DNA from: Actinomycetota bacterium
GTDB lineage: Bacteria > Actinomycetota > Actinomycetes > Nanopelagicales > Nanopelagicaceae
Assembly: GCA_009700405.1 (NCBI GenBank)
Contig: WLMD01000002.1
Coordinates: forward strand, 1 to 49,470
Direction of reading: 5' to 3'
Length of the DNA stretch: 49,470 nucleotides
Shown here: positions 42,532-49,470 of the stretch, piece after piece
How positions within the stretch are numbered: the stretch's first letter is position 1
Layout of the letters: every line of letters begins with the position of its first letter
Translations under genes and position numbers: made by a program
The notes under the pieces: generated by a model
Told to the model about the DNA's origin: nothing
What the model saw: only the letters and a program-made list of their open reading frames with translations
Databases searched by the model: none

Positions 42532-43806
42532 CTAGAATGGCTTACTGAAGTTTGTTTCTTCGGTAGCGTCAATTTCAAGTAATCGGTTCCACTTTGCTGT
42601 TCGCTCTGAACCATGAGTTGAACCAACTTTGATTTGGCCTGCGCCCCAACCCAGGGCCAAGTCAGATAACCAGCTATCTTCGCTCTCACCTGAGCGCGCC
42701 GAAACCACAGTCGTGAAATGTGATTCCTTAGCTTCCTTCAAGACCTCGAGAGTGTTAGAAAGAAGTCCGTTCTGATTTGGCTTAATTAAGATGGAATTCG
42801 CGCTTTTTTCTGTGATGCCCTTGTTCAGGCGCCCACTATTAGTTGTGAACAGATCATCGCCAACAACTTGAATAGGTCGAGGGAGATTTGCAAGAAAATA
42901 TGACCAACTTTGCCAATCGTCTTCGGCAAATGGATCCTCAATAGAAATAATAGGTTGGTTGGACAACAACTGGATAAGTTGGTCGTGCCATTGCCGCGAT
43001 GAATAAACCTTCCCTGTGCTTCGAGAAATATAATTTCCCTGGTCGAAGAATTGAGTTGCTGCGATATCTAAAGCAAGGCTCACATCGCGCCCAGGTGTAA
43101 GTCCAACGGCTTCAATGCATTCAACAACAAAAGCACACGCTTCATCCGATGAGGAGAAGGCGATTCCGAGCCCTCCTTCATCAGCGACAAGATTGGTAAC
43201 AAAGCCTCGTGATGCACCGAGCTTGGCTGCACTTTCACGAATGGCAACTACCCAAGAAAGCGCTTGCGTCACGCTTTCGGCACCATTGGCGATAATCAGG
43301 ACATCTTGGATATCGAGGGCGCCTCTAGCATGAGCTCCACCCGAGAGGATATTCACCATCGGCATTGGCATTGTGAGCGAACCCGTTGGTTGAAAGAGTC
43401 TGGCTAGAGATTGTTGCCCGGCATGCGCCTGTGCAATTGCGGTGACAATGGATACGGCCAATGTTGCGTTCGCACCCAAATTTTCATGACGAGTAGTTGC
43501 ATCTAGCTCTGTCATCGCATCGTCGGCTTCTTGAAAACGTGGTTGACGTGCAATCAGGAGCGGTGCAATCTGTGTGTTGATGTTGTTGATTGCTTGATAG
43601 ACGCTCGATCCTTGAAAGAATTTTTCAGAGTATGCGCCTTGCGCATCTCGTAATTCGTGCGCCTCGTGTCGCCCAGTTGAAGCACCTGAAGGCACCGTTG
43701 CTTTATGAACGCTTCCATCGCTTAAAGTCATCCGCGCACATACTGTAGGCCGACCACGGGAATCCAACATTTGAATTCCCATCAGCCCTGTTATCGAGGT
43801 AGTCAT
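42532..43806 (-). CDS. Divergent enolase paralogue
   Basis: This 424-residue protein has the full enolase layout: LDSRGRPTVCARM and PSGASTGRHEAHELRD in the capping domain, H159 in GGAHARG, E210 in ADEGG, D247, E290, D317 and K342 in LIKPNQNG, and K393. It departs from typical enolase where expected Glu becomes D168 (DIQDVL) and expected His becomes A370 (SARSGESED). LxxxKFNQIG becomes KPNQNG. It is unlikely to be the housekeeping enolase. It overlaps the kinase gene by 4 nt, suggesting that a phosphorylated product of that kinase is its substrate. Confidence 0.88.
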   Translation of the reverse strand: MTTSITGLMGIQMLDSRGRPTVCARMTLSDGSVHKATVPSGASTGRHEAHELRDAQGAYSEKFFQGSSVYQAINNINTQIAPLLIARQPRFQEADDAMTELDATTRHENLGANATLAVSIVTAIAQAHAGQQSLARLFQPTGSLTMPMPMVNILSGGAHARGALDIQDVLIIANGAESVTQALSWVVAIRESAAKLGASRGFVTNLVADEGGLGIAFSSSDEACAFVVECIEAVGLTPGRDVSLALDIAATQFFDQGNYISRSTGKVYSSRQWHDQLIQLLSNQPIISIEDPFAEDDWQSWSYFLANLPRPIQVVGDDLFTTNSGRLNKGITEKSANSILIKPNQNGLLSNTLEVLKEAKESHFTTVVSARSGESEDSWLSDLALGWGAGQIKVGSTHGSERTAKWNRLLEIDATEETNFSKPF

Positions 43807-44783
43807 AACTCTGAGAATACTTCAGTCAGGGAGGGTGGGTCTTCACTTTGCAAAATGCCAAGGCATGTATTTCGAAGGTTGCTCTGCATCTCTGGGTTTA
43901 AATATGAAACAGGAGATACTCCATCTACACGGGCGAGGGAAATGGCCGCGACATGCCAAATAAATGTCGGAGAAGCAGGCCGGCCTAGTGACTGCTCATA
44001 GCGCTGGAGGAAAGAGTAAGCAGATTGTGCAATTTTAGTTTTTGCGGTGAGAGTGCCAACATATTCGGATTTCGTCAGCAGGTGACCTAGGAGGAATCCT
44101 AAATCGAAAACAGGATTACCGGCATGTGCCACTTCGAAATCTAGGATTATCGGCACATTGCTTGAGGAGACCAAGATGTTTTTGGGGGAGTAATCACCAT
44201 GCACTAAAGCGGTTTTATTATTTTCAAGTTCATCGATTAAAGATGATATGCGCCTATTGATGCTCTGATGACGAAGAGCGATTGCCCGATAAAAGGGAGA
44301 TATGCGTAATTGCTCAAAGAGCGTATCTTCTTGGAATTGATCAAGTATGAGCGGCGCTGAAGTGTTCTTATGCCATTTGCCAAGAATCTCTCCAACATCA
44401 CCTGCAACGACAGGGAGTATTTTCCCGGCCAGCATGTCTTCTTTCCAGTTCGTGACGCTTCGAGGTGCGCGTTGGAGGATAACCACAAAACGTTCTGGAT
44501 CGCATTCAACGAGAGCGGGTACATTCTCTGGAGTAATCTCCTGATACACCTGCAGCGCATTAGCTTCAACAATTGCACGGCGTTGGTCTGCGCTCCATTT
44601 TTGAGCGACCTTCAATTCAGGGAGGGCCTGTTTCACTACTAGGTCTCGACCTTCTCCTGAAACAGCGAGAACTACATTAGATACGCCACCAGTAAGAATT
44701 TCAACAGCTACGTCGGCAGAATCAGAAAAAATATTTCGAGATTTTAGATAGGCAACGACAGAGTTTTCATCAAGTAATTGCAC
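43803..44783 (-). CDS. Aminoglycoside-phosphotransferase-fold kinase, MtnK-like
   Basis: This 326-residue kinase has the APH/choline-kinase fold. ATP-binding K51 lies in DLVVKQALPELKV; E73 is the partner. Catalytic D197 and N202 are in LVHGDYSPKNILV, and metal-binding D215 is in ILDFEVAHAGNPVFDLGFLL. The KQALP, W and EANAL pattern is that of 5-methylthioribose kinase. No other methionine-salvage genes are nearby. The substrate is probably a small sugar or hydroxy acid. Confidence 0.87.
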   Translation of the reverse strand: MQLLDENSVVAYLKSRNIFSDSADVAVEILTGGVSNVVLAVSGEGRDLVVKQALPELKVAQKWSADQRRAIVEANALQVYQEITPENVPALVECDPERFVVILQRAPRSVTNWKEDMLAGKILPVVAGDVGEILGKWHKNTSAPLILDQFQEDTLFEQLRISPFYRAIALRHQSINRRISSLIDELENNKTALVHGDYSPKNILVSSSNVPIILDFEVAHAGNPVFDLGFLLGHLLTKSEYVGTLTAKTKIAQSAYSFLQRYEQSLGRPASPTFIWHVAAISLARVDGVSPVSYLNPEMQSNLRNTCLGILQSEDPPSLTEVFSEL

Positions 44784-44792
44784 AGGGATAGA

Positions 44793-45479
44793 TTAAGGCA
44801 GGTAGGTAACCGAATGCGCGTTATCTACCATGACACTTTGGCCAGATATTCCGGTATTGAGTTCACTTCCCAACAGATAGACGCCATTTGCGACATCTGC
44901 CGCAGTAACTAATCTTCCGATAGGCGTAGATTCCACGAGATGATCAAATTGCTCGGGAGCCAGAGTATTTCGAGTCATAGGTGTATCTACAACTCCAGGA
45001 AGGATTCCATTAACCAAGATTCCATGTGATCTACCTAAGTCCACCGCTAAGGAGCGAACGAGGCCCCCAACTGCAGCTTTTGACACTGTATAGGCCAATT
45101 TTTCTTTCCGGGTGAAGATTTCAGCGATAGAACTGATGATTACTATGTGTCCATTTCGAGCAATCGCACACTCGCGCATAAGAAATTTAACTTTCTTAAC
45201 GATGAAGCCGACATTTGCTTCAAAGAGATCGGTGATTGCTTCATCACTTGTCGTAAGCACGGTGCCGTTCATGTTGGCGCCTTGTGCAAAAACAATAGTA
45301 TTGAAATTCGATTCTTCAAAAGGGGATGCGCTTTTGAAAGGGAGGACTATCTCATTAGGCAATCCGACGGGTACTCGAACAACAGGAAATACATCCCAGC
45401 CATGATTGATGTAGGTCTGAGATATTGCAGAACCGAGTGCCCCGGTAGCGCCAAAGAGGAGTACGCGCTTATTAGCCAT
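44793..45479 (-). CDS. Short-chain dehydrogenase/reductase
   Basis: This 228-residue SDR has a TGxxxGxG-type site in LLFGATGALGSAIS, NAG replaced by AQG near 70, and the active site YxxxK in AYTVSKAAVGGLVRSLAVDL with Ser in IVIISSIAEI. It is slightly short and the cofactor loop (VVRVPVGL) does not favour a clear NAD or NADP choice. It lies between the U32-like gene (2 nt) and the kinase (9 nt) in one operon. Confidence 0.86.
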   Translation of the reverse strand: MANKRVLLFGATGALGSAISQTYINHGWDVFPVVRVPVGLPNEIVLPFKSASPFEESNFNTIVFAQGANMNGTVLTTSDEAITDLFEANVGFIVKKVKFLMRECAIARNGHIVIISSIAEIFTRKEKLAYTVSKAAVGGLVRSLAVDLGRSHGILVNGILPGVVDTPMTRNTLAPEQFDHLVESTPIGRLVTAADVANGVYLLGSELNTGISGQSVMVDNAHSVTYLP

Positions 45480-45481
45480 GA

Positions 45482-46411
45482 TTATCTACCTTCGTATCCG
45501 TATCGTGTGAGCATGGAGTAACCAATAGCGGCGCGACGAACTCTTTCGCGTCCCGTTGATTCGATTACTCCCTGGATGTGTCCACCGGCGGGATATAGAC
45601 CCGGTGAGTTTCTGACTGTGAATTTGAGGTAGACAGGAGCTGCCACCCTCACCAAGTCAGGAATTTCATAGTGACGAACTACTCCGCCGAAGTCATCTGG
45701 CCCCTCGACATATACATCGAGAGGGATATCAACTTGCGCGCGAATGGCAGCAATTTGTTGCAACGAAAGATCTGTCGCAAGATTCAAAGTGGATGCGCCA
45801 AGGTCGGCGAGTGTTTGCGCAGTTGCCGCATTCGTGCAAGGTAGCGCTACTGAGGTTTTGAAAATGAAATCACTCGGGAGGTCTCCACGCTTTCTTGCTT
45901 CCCCGAGTACTTTGAGAAGACCCAAATCTCCAACGAGAACAGAACGAAGACCAAGAGATGCTCCGTGGAGTACATCTTCTACGGCGTATCTGAGTTGATC
46001 GTTTCCTCGAAGAGTCGGAGAGGCGACGCCACCTGCAGTAGAGAGTGGTTGCTTGCCGATATCCCAGGCTGCTCGTGGACCAACAAAGAGACAGACTTCA
46101 AGATTATTCTCTTTTCCAAGTGCAACCATTTCGCGAATTTCCTGATCGGTCTGCATCATGATGCCTGATCCTTGGGAGATTCGATGAAATTTTACATTGA
46201 GTTTTTTTGCCTCATCCAATACGGCGCGAAAAGCGCTTGGTCCTTCAACGGATGGAATTTCAATTTTCCAACGATCTCCATCGGGAAATCTTTTAGTCGA
46301 TTCCGGTAACCCATCGGCGTCTTGGCTTTGAATATTTTGGGCGCGCAATAATGCGATTGACTCTTTCATGGGCCCTTTCGGGTCACGCGTGGAGGGCCAA
46401 GAACTTTCCAT
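45482..46411 (-). CDS. U32-peptidase-like TIM-barrel protein
   Basis: This 309-residue protein resembles the U32-type barrel: KFHRISQGSGIMMQTDQEIREM, RSVLVGDLGLLKVLGE, FKTSVALPCTNAATAQTLADLGASTLNLATDLSLQQIAAI and VYVEGPDDFGGVVRHYEI. Proteases of this family usually show a cysteine motif that is absent, so a catabolic enzyme role is more likely. GGGAG upstream of ATG 46411 is the ribosome-binding site. It is the first gene of the four-gene operon. The exact function is unknown. Confidence 0.65.
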   Translation of the reverse strand: MESSWPSTRDPKGPMKESIALLRAQNIQSQDADGLPESTKRFPDGDRWKIEIPSVEGPSAFRAVLDEAKKLNVKFHRISQGSGIMMQTDQEIREMVALGKENNLEVCLFVGPRAAWDIGKQPLSTAGGVASPTLRGNDQLRYAVEDVLHGASLGLRSVLVGDLGLLKVLGEARKRGDLPSDFIFKTSVALPCTNAATAQTLADLGASTLNLATDLSLQQIAAIRAQVDIPLDVYVEGPDDFGGVVRHYEIPDLVRVAAPVYLKFTVRNSPGLYPAGGHIQGVIESTGRERVRRAAIGYSMLTRYGYEGR

Positions 46412-46503
46412 CTTTTACGCTCCCTATTTCTCACATCTTGAGAGAACTCTCTAAGGAAAGAATCCCACACTCTGTCAGATATGTGAAAGTCTCCTCCGAA
46501 TGC

Positions 46504-46529
46504 CAACCCTTACATTAAGGTAGGGGTTG
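46504..46529. promoter_or_regulatory. Inverted repeat between divergent SDR and U32-like operon
   Basis: The arms at 46504-46513 (CAACCCTTAC) and 46520-46529 match as inverted repeats in nine of ten positions, with a 6-nt spacer ATTAAG. They lie midway in the 143-nt divergent region, 25 nt before the SDR ATG and about 92 nt before the U32-like ATG. The arrangement suits one regulator controlling both directions. No regulator gene is adjacent. Confidence 0.6.
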
Positions 46530-46554
46530 CCGAAACACTATTGAACGGGGTCGC

Positions 46555-47310
46555 ATGAGCCAGAACAGTTCTTTTGAGGGCCAAGTTGTTATGGTCGTTG
46601 GTGCTGGAAATGGAATTGGCCGCGCAACTCTTGGCCTATTAATCGAGCGCGGTGCGCGGGTGTTCGCCCTAGATAATAATCAGGACGCACTATCTGAGAT
46701 TCAAACCCTTTTTTCCTTGGGTAGCGATCAAGTGAAGGCTTTGGATGTATCTGATGAAGAGGCGATCAAGAAAGTTGTAGCCGAAATTTTCGCCTCTGAA
46801 GGAAGAATTGATGCGCTAGTTAATTCAGCCGGGATGACCGGACCTACTAATCGTCGCCTCAATACAATCACGTGGCCGGAGTTCGAACGCGTTCTGCAAG
46901 TAAACCTCTTTGGCGCGATTTGGCTCACTCAGCAACTGATACCAATTATGCAAGGCCAAAAATATGGTCGAATAGTTCATGTCTCATCAATTGCTGGCAA
47001 AGAAGGCAATCCAGGCATGTCGCCATATGTCACCTCTAAAGCAGGAATGATCGGGTTTATTAAAGGTGTTGCCAAAGAAGTAGCAACAGAGGGAATTTCC
47101 ATTAATGCTGTTGCTCCAGCAGTGATTCGCACACCTATGAATGCTGACACGAGTGATGAGACCCTTAAGTACATGATCGCCAGAATTCCTATGGGCCGAG
47201 TGGGCGAAGCCGAAGAGGTAGCGGAGACTATTTGCTTTGCGGCATCTAAGGCTTGCTCTTTTACTACAGGCTTTACTTTTGATACTTCTGGTGGCCGCGC
47301 AACGTACTAG
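46555..47310 (+). CDS. Short-chain dehydrogenase/reductase, classical type
   Basis: This 251-residue SDR has cofactor motif VVGAGNGIGRAT, an acidic VFALDNNQ that favours NAD(H), NSAG near 90, and active site Ser-Tyr-Lys in HVSSIAGKEGNPGMSPYVTSKAG. The C-terminus TTGFTFDTSGGRATY is typical of 3-oxoacyl reductase-like sugar dehydrogenases. It diverges from the U32-like operon across the inverted repeat at 46504-46529 and probably serves the same pathway. Confidence 0.93.
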   Translation: MSQNSSFEGQVVMVVGAGNGIGRATLGLLIERGARVFALDNNQDALSEIQTLFSLGSDQVKALDVSDEEAIKKVVAEIFASEGRIDALVNSAGMTGPTNRRLNTITWPEFERVLQVNLFGAIWLTQQLIPIMQGQKYGRIVHVSSIAGKEGNPGMSPYVTSKAGMIGFIKGVAKEVATEGISINAVAPAVIRTPMNADTSDETLKYMIARIPMGRVGEAEEVAETICFAASKACSFTTGFTFDTSGGRATY

Positions 47311-47317
47311 AAGTTAA

Positions 47318-48064
47318 TTACAAACGGCCAGCACTATGCAGTGCGCCGAGAAATTCTTTGAGACGATCTGTTTGTGGGTTGTTCAAAATCTCTGTTGGAT
47401 TTCCTTCTTCGTGGATTTTTCCATCCGCTAAGAAAATTACATGGTCAGCAATTCTTTTTGCAAAGCCCATCTCGTGCGTGGCTATAACCATCGTCATGCC
47501 TTCGCTTTTGAGTTCAGCGATAAGAGTTAATACTTCTGCAATGAGTACAGGGTCAAGGGCGCTCGTTACTTCGTCTAGGAGAAGCAACTTTGGACTAGTG
47601 GCAATTGCCCGAATGATGGCAACTCTCTGCTGTTGTCCACCACTGAGCAGATCTGGATAGCCACGCGCTTTTTCGGCAAGACCAAAACGTTTCAGAAGTG
47701 CCATAGCATTTTCTTCAGCGTCATTGCGGGAAACACCATGGACTAATCGCGGCGCTAGCGTGATATTTTCCAAGACACTCAGGTGTGGGAAAAGATTAAA
47801 AGCCTGAAAGACAGATCCGATATTGCTACGCACTTTATCCATATTGGTACCGAAGGCGGAGATGTCTTCTCCATCAAGGAGAATTTGTCCATCATCAATC
47901 TCCTCAAGAAGATTAATACAGCGCATGAAAGTGCTCTTGCCAGAGCCGCTTGCACCAATTACGACGTTTACTGAATGCTCAGGGATTGACAGTGAAATGT
48001 CATCTAGAACTAGCTCTGATCCGTAACATTTGCGCAGATTCTTTACTTCCAGGACCTTTCTCAT
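47318..48064 (-). CDS. Polar amino-acid-type ABC transporter ATP-binding protein
   Basis: This ATPase has 248 residues from ATG 48064, which clears the permease stop; an upstream frame to 48118 overlaps that gene. Walker A is GASGSGKST, the Q loop lies in FQAFNLFPHLSVLENITLAP, the signature is LSGGQQQR, and Walker B is LLLLDEVTSALD. The pattern is of the GlnQ/HisP group. It powers the permease encoded upstream. It converges on the SDR gene with 7 nt between. Confidence 0.94.
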   Translation of the reverse strand: MRKVLEVKNLRKCYGSELVLDDISLSIPEHSVNVVIGASGSGKSTFMRCINLLEEIDDGQILLDGEDISAFGTNMDKVRSNIGSVFQAFNLFPHLSVLENITLAPRLVHGVSRNDAEENAMALLKRFGLAEKARGYPDLLSGGQQQRVAIIRAIATSPKLLLLDEVTSALDPVLIAEVLTLIAELKSEGMTMVIATHEMGFAKRIADHVIFLADGKIHEEGNPTEILNNPQTDRLKEFLGALHSAGRL

Positions 48065-48066
48065 CT

Positions 48067-48915
48067 CTACCACCGTCCCTGTTGTTTTTGTTTGGCATCT
48101 TGTCGTCGAGCCAACCAATCCGTAAGTCGGGTGAGGGGGATTGTCATCAAGACAAAGAAAGTTCCTGCAACCAAGTAAGGAGTGAAGTTAAAGGATCGAG
48201 CCGTTTCAATGCCGGCAGCTCGTATCGCATCTACTGCCCCAAGGACGGAAATGAGTCCAGAATCCTTTTGTAATGAAACCAGGTCATTGAGAAGCGGAGG
48301 CAAAACATTGCGAATGGCCTGGGGGAGGACAACATGGCGCAGGGTTTGGCTGCTAGATAAACCGAGCGCGCGGGCCGCCTGTCTTTGTGCAGGATTTACA
48401 CCTTCAATACCCGCGCGAATTACCTCTGCGACATATGCCGAATACGTGAGTATCAAGGCGACAGTGCCAAGCAAGACAGCAGAGTTAGGAATCCACGTGA
48501 TTCGAAGTCCAGGGATTCCAAGACCAACAAGCAATAGGACAAGAAGCAAAGGAAGTCCGCGAAAGAGATCGGTGTAGAAGGTTGCCACTAGTCGAAGCGG
48601 AAAGAGAATTGGTTGTTTGGTTGTGCGAGCGACTGCAATGAGCAGACCGAAAATTAGAACAAATATCTCGGCGATGATGAGAACTCGCAAATTCAGAAGA
48701 AGACCGTGGAAAACAGTCGGGAGGGCGTGCGATGCATATTTAGCGCTAAAGAATGATGTTCGAACTCGGTCGAAACCCGGAGCCCCTGTGACGACAATGA
48801 CGGCAACGAGGCCGAAAGCAACAGTGCTAACGGCTGCTATGAGAGTGGAACGGCGAGAGGCTCGACGTCGAGCATCTTCGCGCTGCAACTGCAACGACGA
48901 AGGCTTATACGACAT
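48067..48915 (-). CDS. Polar amino-acid-type ABC transporter permease
   Basis: This 282-residue inner-membrane permease has a basic, cytoplasmic N-terminal extension (residues 1-22), then about five or six segments including LIIAEIFVLIFGLLIAVA and VLLGTVALILTYSAYVAEV. The EAA loop is EVIRAGIEGVNPAQRQAARALGLS, the contact to the ATPase. It is preceded by the substrate-binding protein gene and followed by the ATPase gene. Confidence 0.93.
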   Translation of the reverse strand: MSYKPSSLQLQREDARRRASRRSTLIAAVSTVAFGLVAVIVVTGAPGFDRVRTSFFSAKYASHALPTVFHGLLLNLRVLIIAEIFVLIFGLLIAVARTTKQPILFPLRLVATFYTDLFRGLPLLLVLLLVGLGIPGLRITWIPNSAVLLGTVALILTYSAYVAEVIRAGIEGVNPAQRQAARALGLSSSQTLRHVVLPQAIRNVLPPLLNDLVSLQKDSGLISVLGAVDAIRAAGIETARSFNFTPYLVAGTFFVLMTIPLTRLTDWLARRQDAKQKQQGRW

Positions 48916-48948
48916 CGAGCCCCCCGTTCCGTGAATCTATTCTCGGTA

Positions 48949-49470
48949 TTACTTTAGAACAGGTGCGCCCACAGATGTGGCTAGCCAAGTATCTGCAAGA
49001 GTTTGCAGAGTCCCATTGCTACGTAAAGTATCTACAGCTTTTGTGACGCAACTTGTTAATGAACTGCCCTTTGACAGAACAAGACCAAATTGCTCACCTC
49101 CGGCTTGCGGTGCAAACTGTCCAACAATGAGTCCGCCAGTGAGATCTACAGCTGCGATATAGAAAGCAGTTGGAAGATCAACTACGAGTCCATCAATAGA
49201 ACCGTTGGAAAGTGACTGCTTTGCAATGTCGTTGCTATCAAAGACAGCGGCATCGGTCTTAGGTTTTACGATATCCGTAATTGTGGAATAGGAAGTGGTT
49301 CCAACTGCGGCACCAAGTTTGGCGTTTGCAAGATCTGCAATGGTTTTTGCGTTAGCGATTTTTGAACCCTTGATTGTTACGACTGCTTGCGCAACGTCGT
49401 AATACCCTGAAGAGAAATCAACGGCATTAGCACGCTCTGCAGTAATTGATACTTGATTGATATCAAAATC
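48949..49470 (-). CDS. Amino-acid ABC transporter substrate-binding protein, C-terminal part
   Basis: The gene is cut by the right window edge; 173 residues remain before the stop at 48949-48951. It is a periplasmic-binding-protein type 2 fold: SITAERANAVDFSSGYYD, TIADLANAKLGAAVGTTSYS, DGLVVDLPTAFYIAA, and the C-terminal pair CVTKAVDTLRSNGTLQTLADTW that closes family-3 solute receptors. A signal peptide and lipobox would lie outside the window. It forms the transporter with the two genes downstream. The substrate could be a polar amino acid or similar acid. Confidence 0.92.
   Translation of the reverse strand, partial: DFDINQVSITAERANAVDFSSGYYDVAQAVVTIKGSKIANAKTIADLANAKLGAAVGTTSYSTITDIVKPKTDAAVFDSNDIAKQSLSNGSIDGLVVDLPTAFYIAAVDLTGGLIVGQFAPQAGGEQFGLVLSKGSSLTSCVTKAVDTLRSNGTLQTLADTWLATSVGAPVLK

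Noticed and set aside
42532..43806. Housekeeping enolase
   Set aside because: Two active-site positions differ and it sits in a catabolic operon, not with glycolytic or ftsB-type genes usually near eno.
43803..44783. Antibiotic-resistance aminoglycoside phosphotransferase
   Set aside because: The KQALP and EANAL pattern and the catabolic operon fit an MtnK-like small-molecule kinase better.
45482..46411. U32 collagenase-type peptidase
   Set aside because: The protease-associated cysteine motif is absent and neighbours are sugar-type enzymes.

Overview
The window looks like chromosome from a streamlined actinobacterium, most likely a planktonic freshwater lineage of the Nanopelagicales (acI) type. 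This is inference from four signs: classic actinobacterial gene order and families (clgR-pgsA-cinA, DUF4193/DUF3093/dut/DUF3159/ceoBC, DUF3000-rnd, fadD15/pimB/NlpC-P60, padR-ino1); moderate GC content judged by eye; almost no intergenic DNA; and many start codons lying 6-7 nt after a TANNNT -10 box, as expected for leaderless transcripts. No insertion sequence, prophage gene, CRISPR array, tRNA or rRNA gene was seen.

Layout. 1-8744: a plus-strand housekeeping block (rimO tail, pgsA, cinA C-terminal domain, clgR-like, TetR, SOS-controlled recA-recX, miaB, miaA, dapF, hflX). 8889-13842: DUF4193, DUF3093, a PaaI-like thioesterase, dut, DUF3159, two TrkA/CeoBC potassium-uptake subunits and a TrmA/RumA-type RNA methyltransferase. 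13855-19911: acnA behind a perfect 20-bp palindrome, then the convergent beta-oxidation pair fadB-fadA. 19966-24107: the DUF3000-RNase D-FTR1 operon, an EamA transporter and a RibD-C-type reductase. 24169-33412: a cell-envelope and lipid block (small four-Cys protein, NlpC/P60 hydrolase, PimB-like mannosyltransferase, fadD15-like ligase with a sensor-less two-component pair, SRPBCC protein, ROK glucokinase, a degenerate hydrolase with membrane tail, PlsC) ending in a Cas4/RecB-like nuclease. 33429-37965: LysE and uracil/xanthine exporters/permeases, padR-ino1 and a membrane protein.

38180-49470 is the accessory, catabolic part. A plus-strand set (enoyl-CoA hydratase, HSDL2-like SDR, 2,5-dioxovalerate-type aldehyde dehydrogenase, FAH-family hydrolase) converges on a tight four-gene minus-strand operon: U32-like TIM barrel, SDR, MtnK-like kinase and a divergent enolase paralogue. 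A further SDR diverges from this operon across an inverted repeat. A polar amino-acid-type ABC transporter follows. The kinase plus enolase paralogue suggest that a small sugar or hydroxy acid is phosphorylated and then dehydrated to a phosphoenol compound. I cannot name the substrate, and this is my best candidate for an undescribed pathway.
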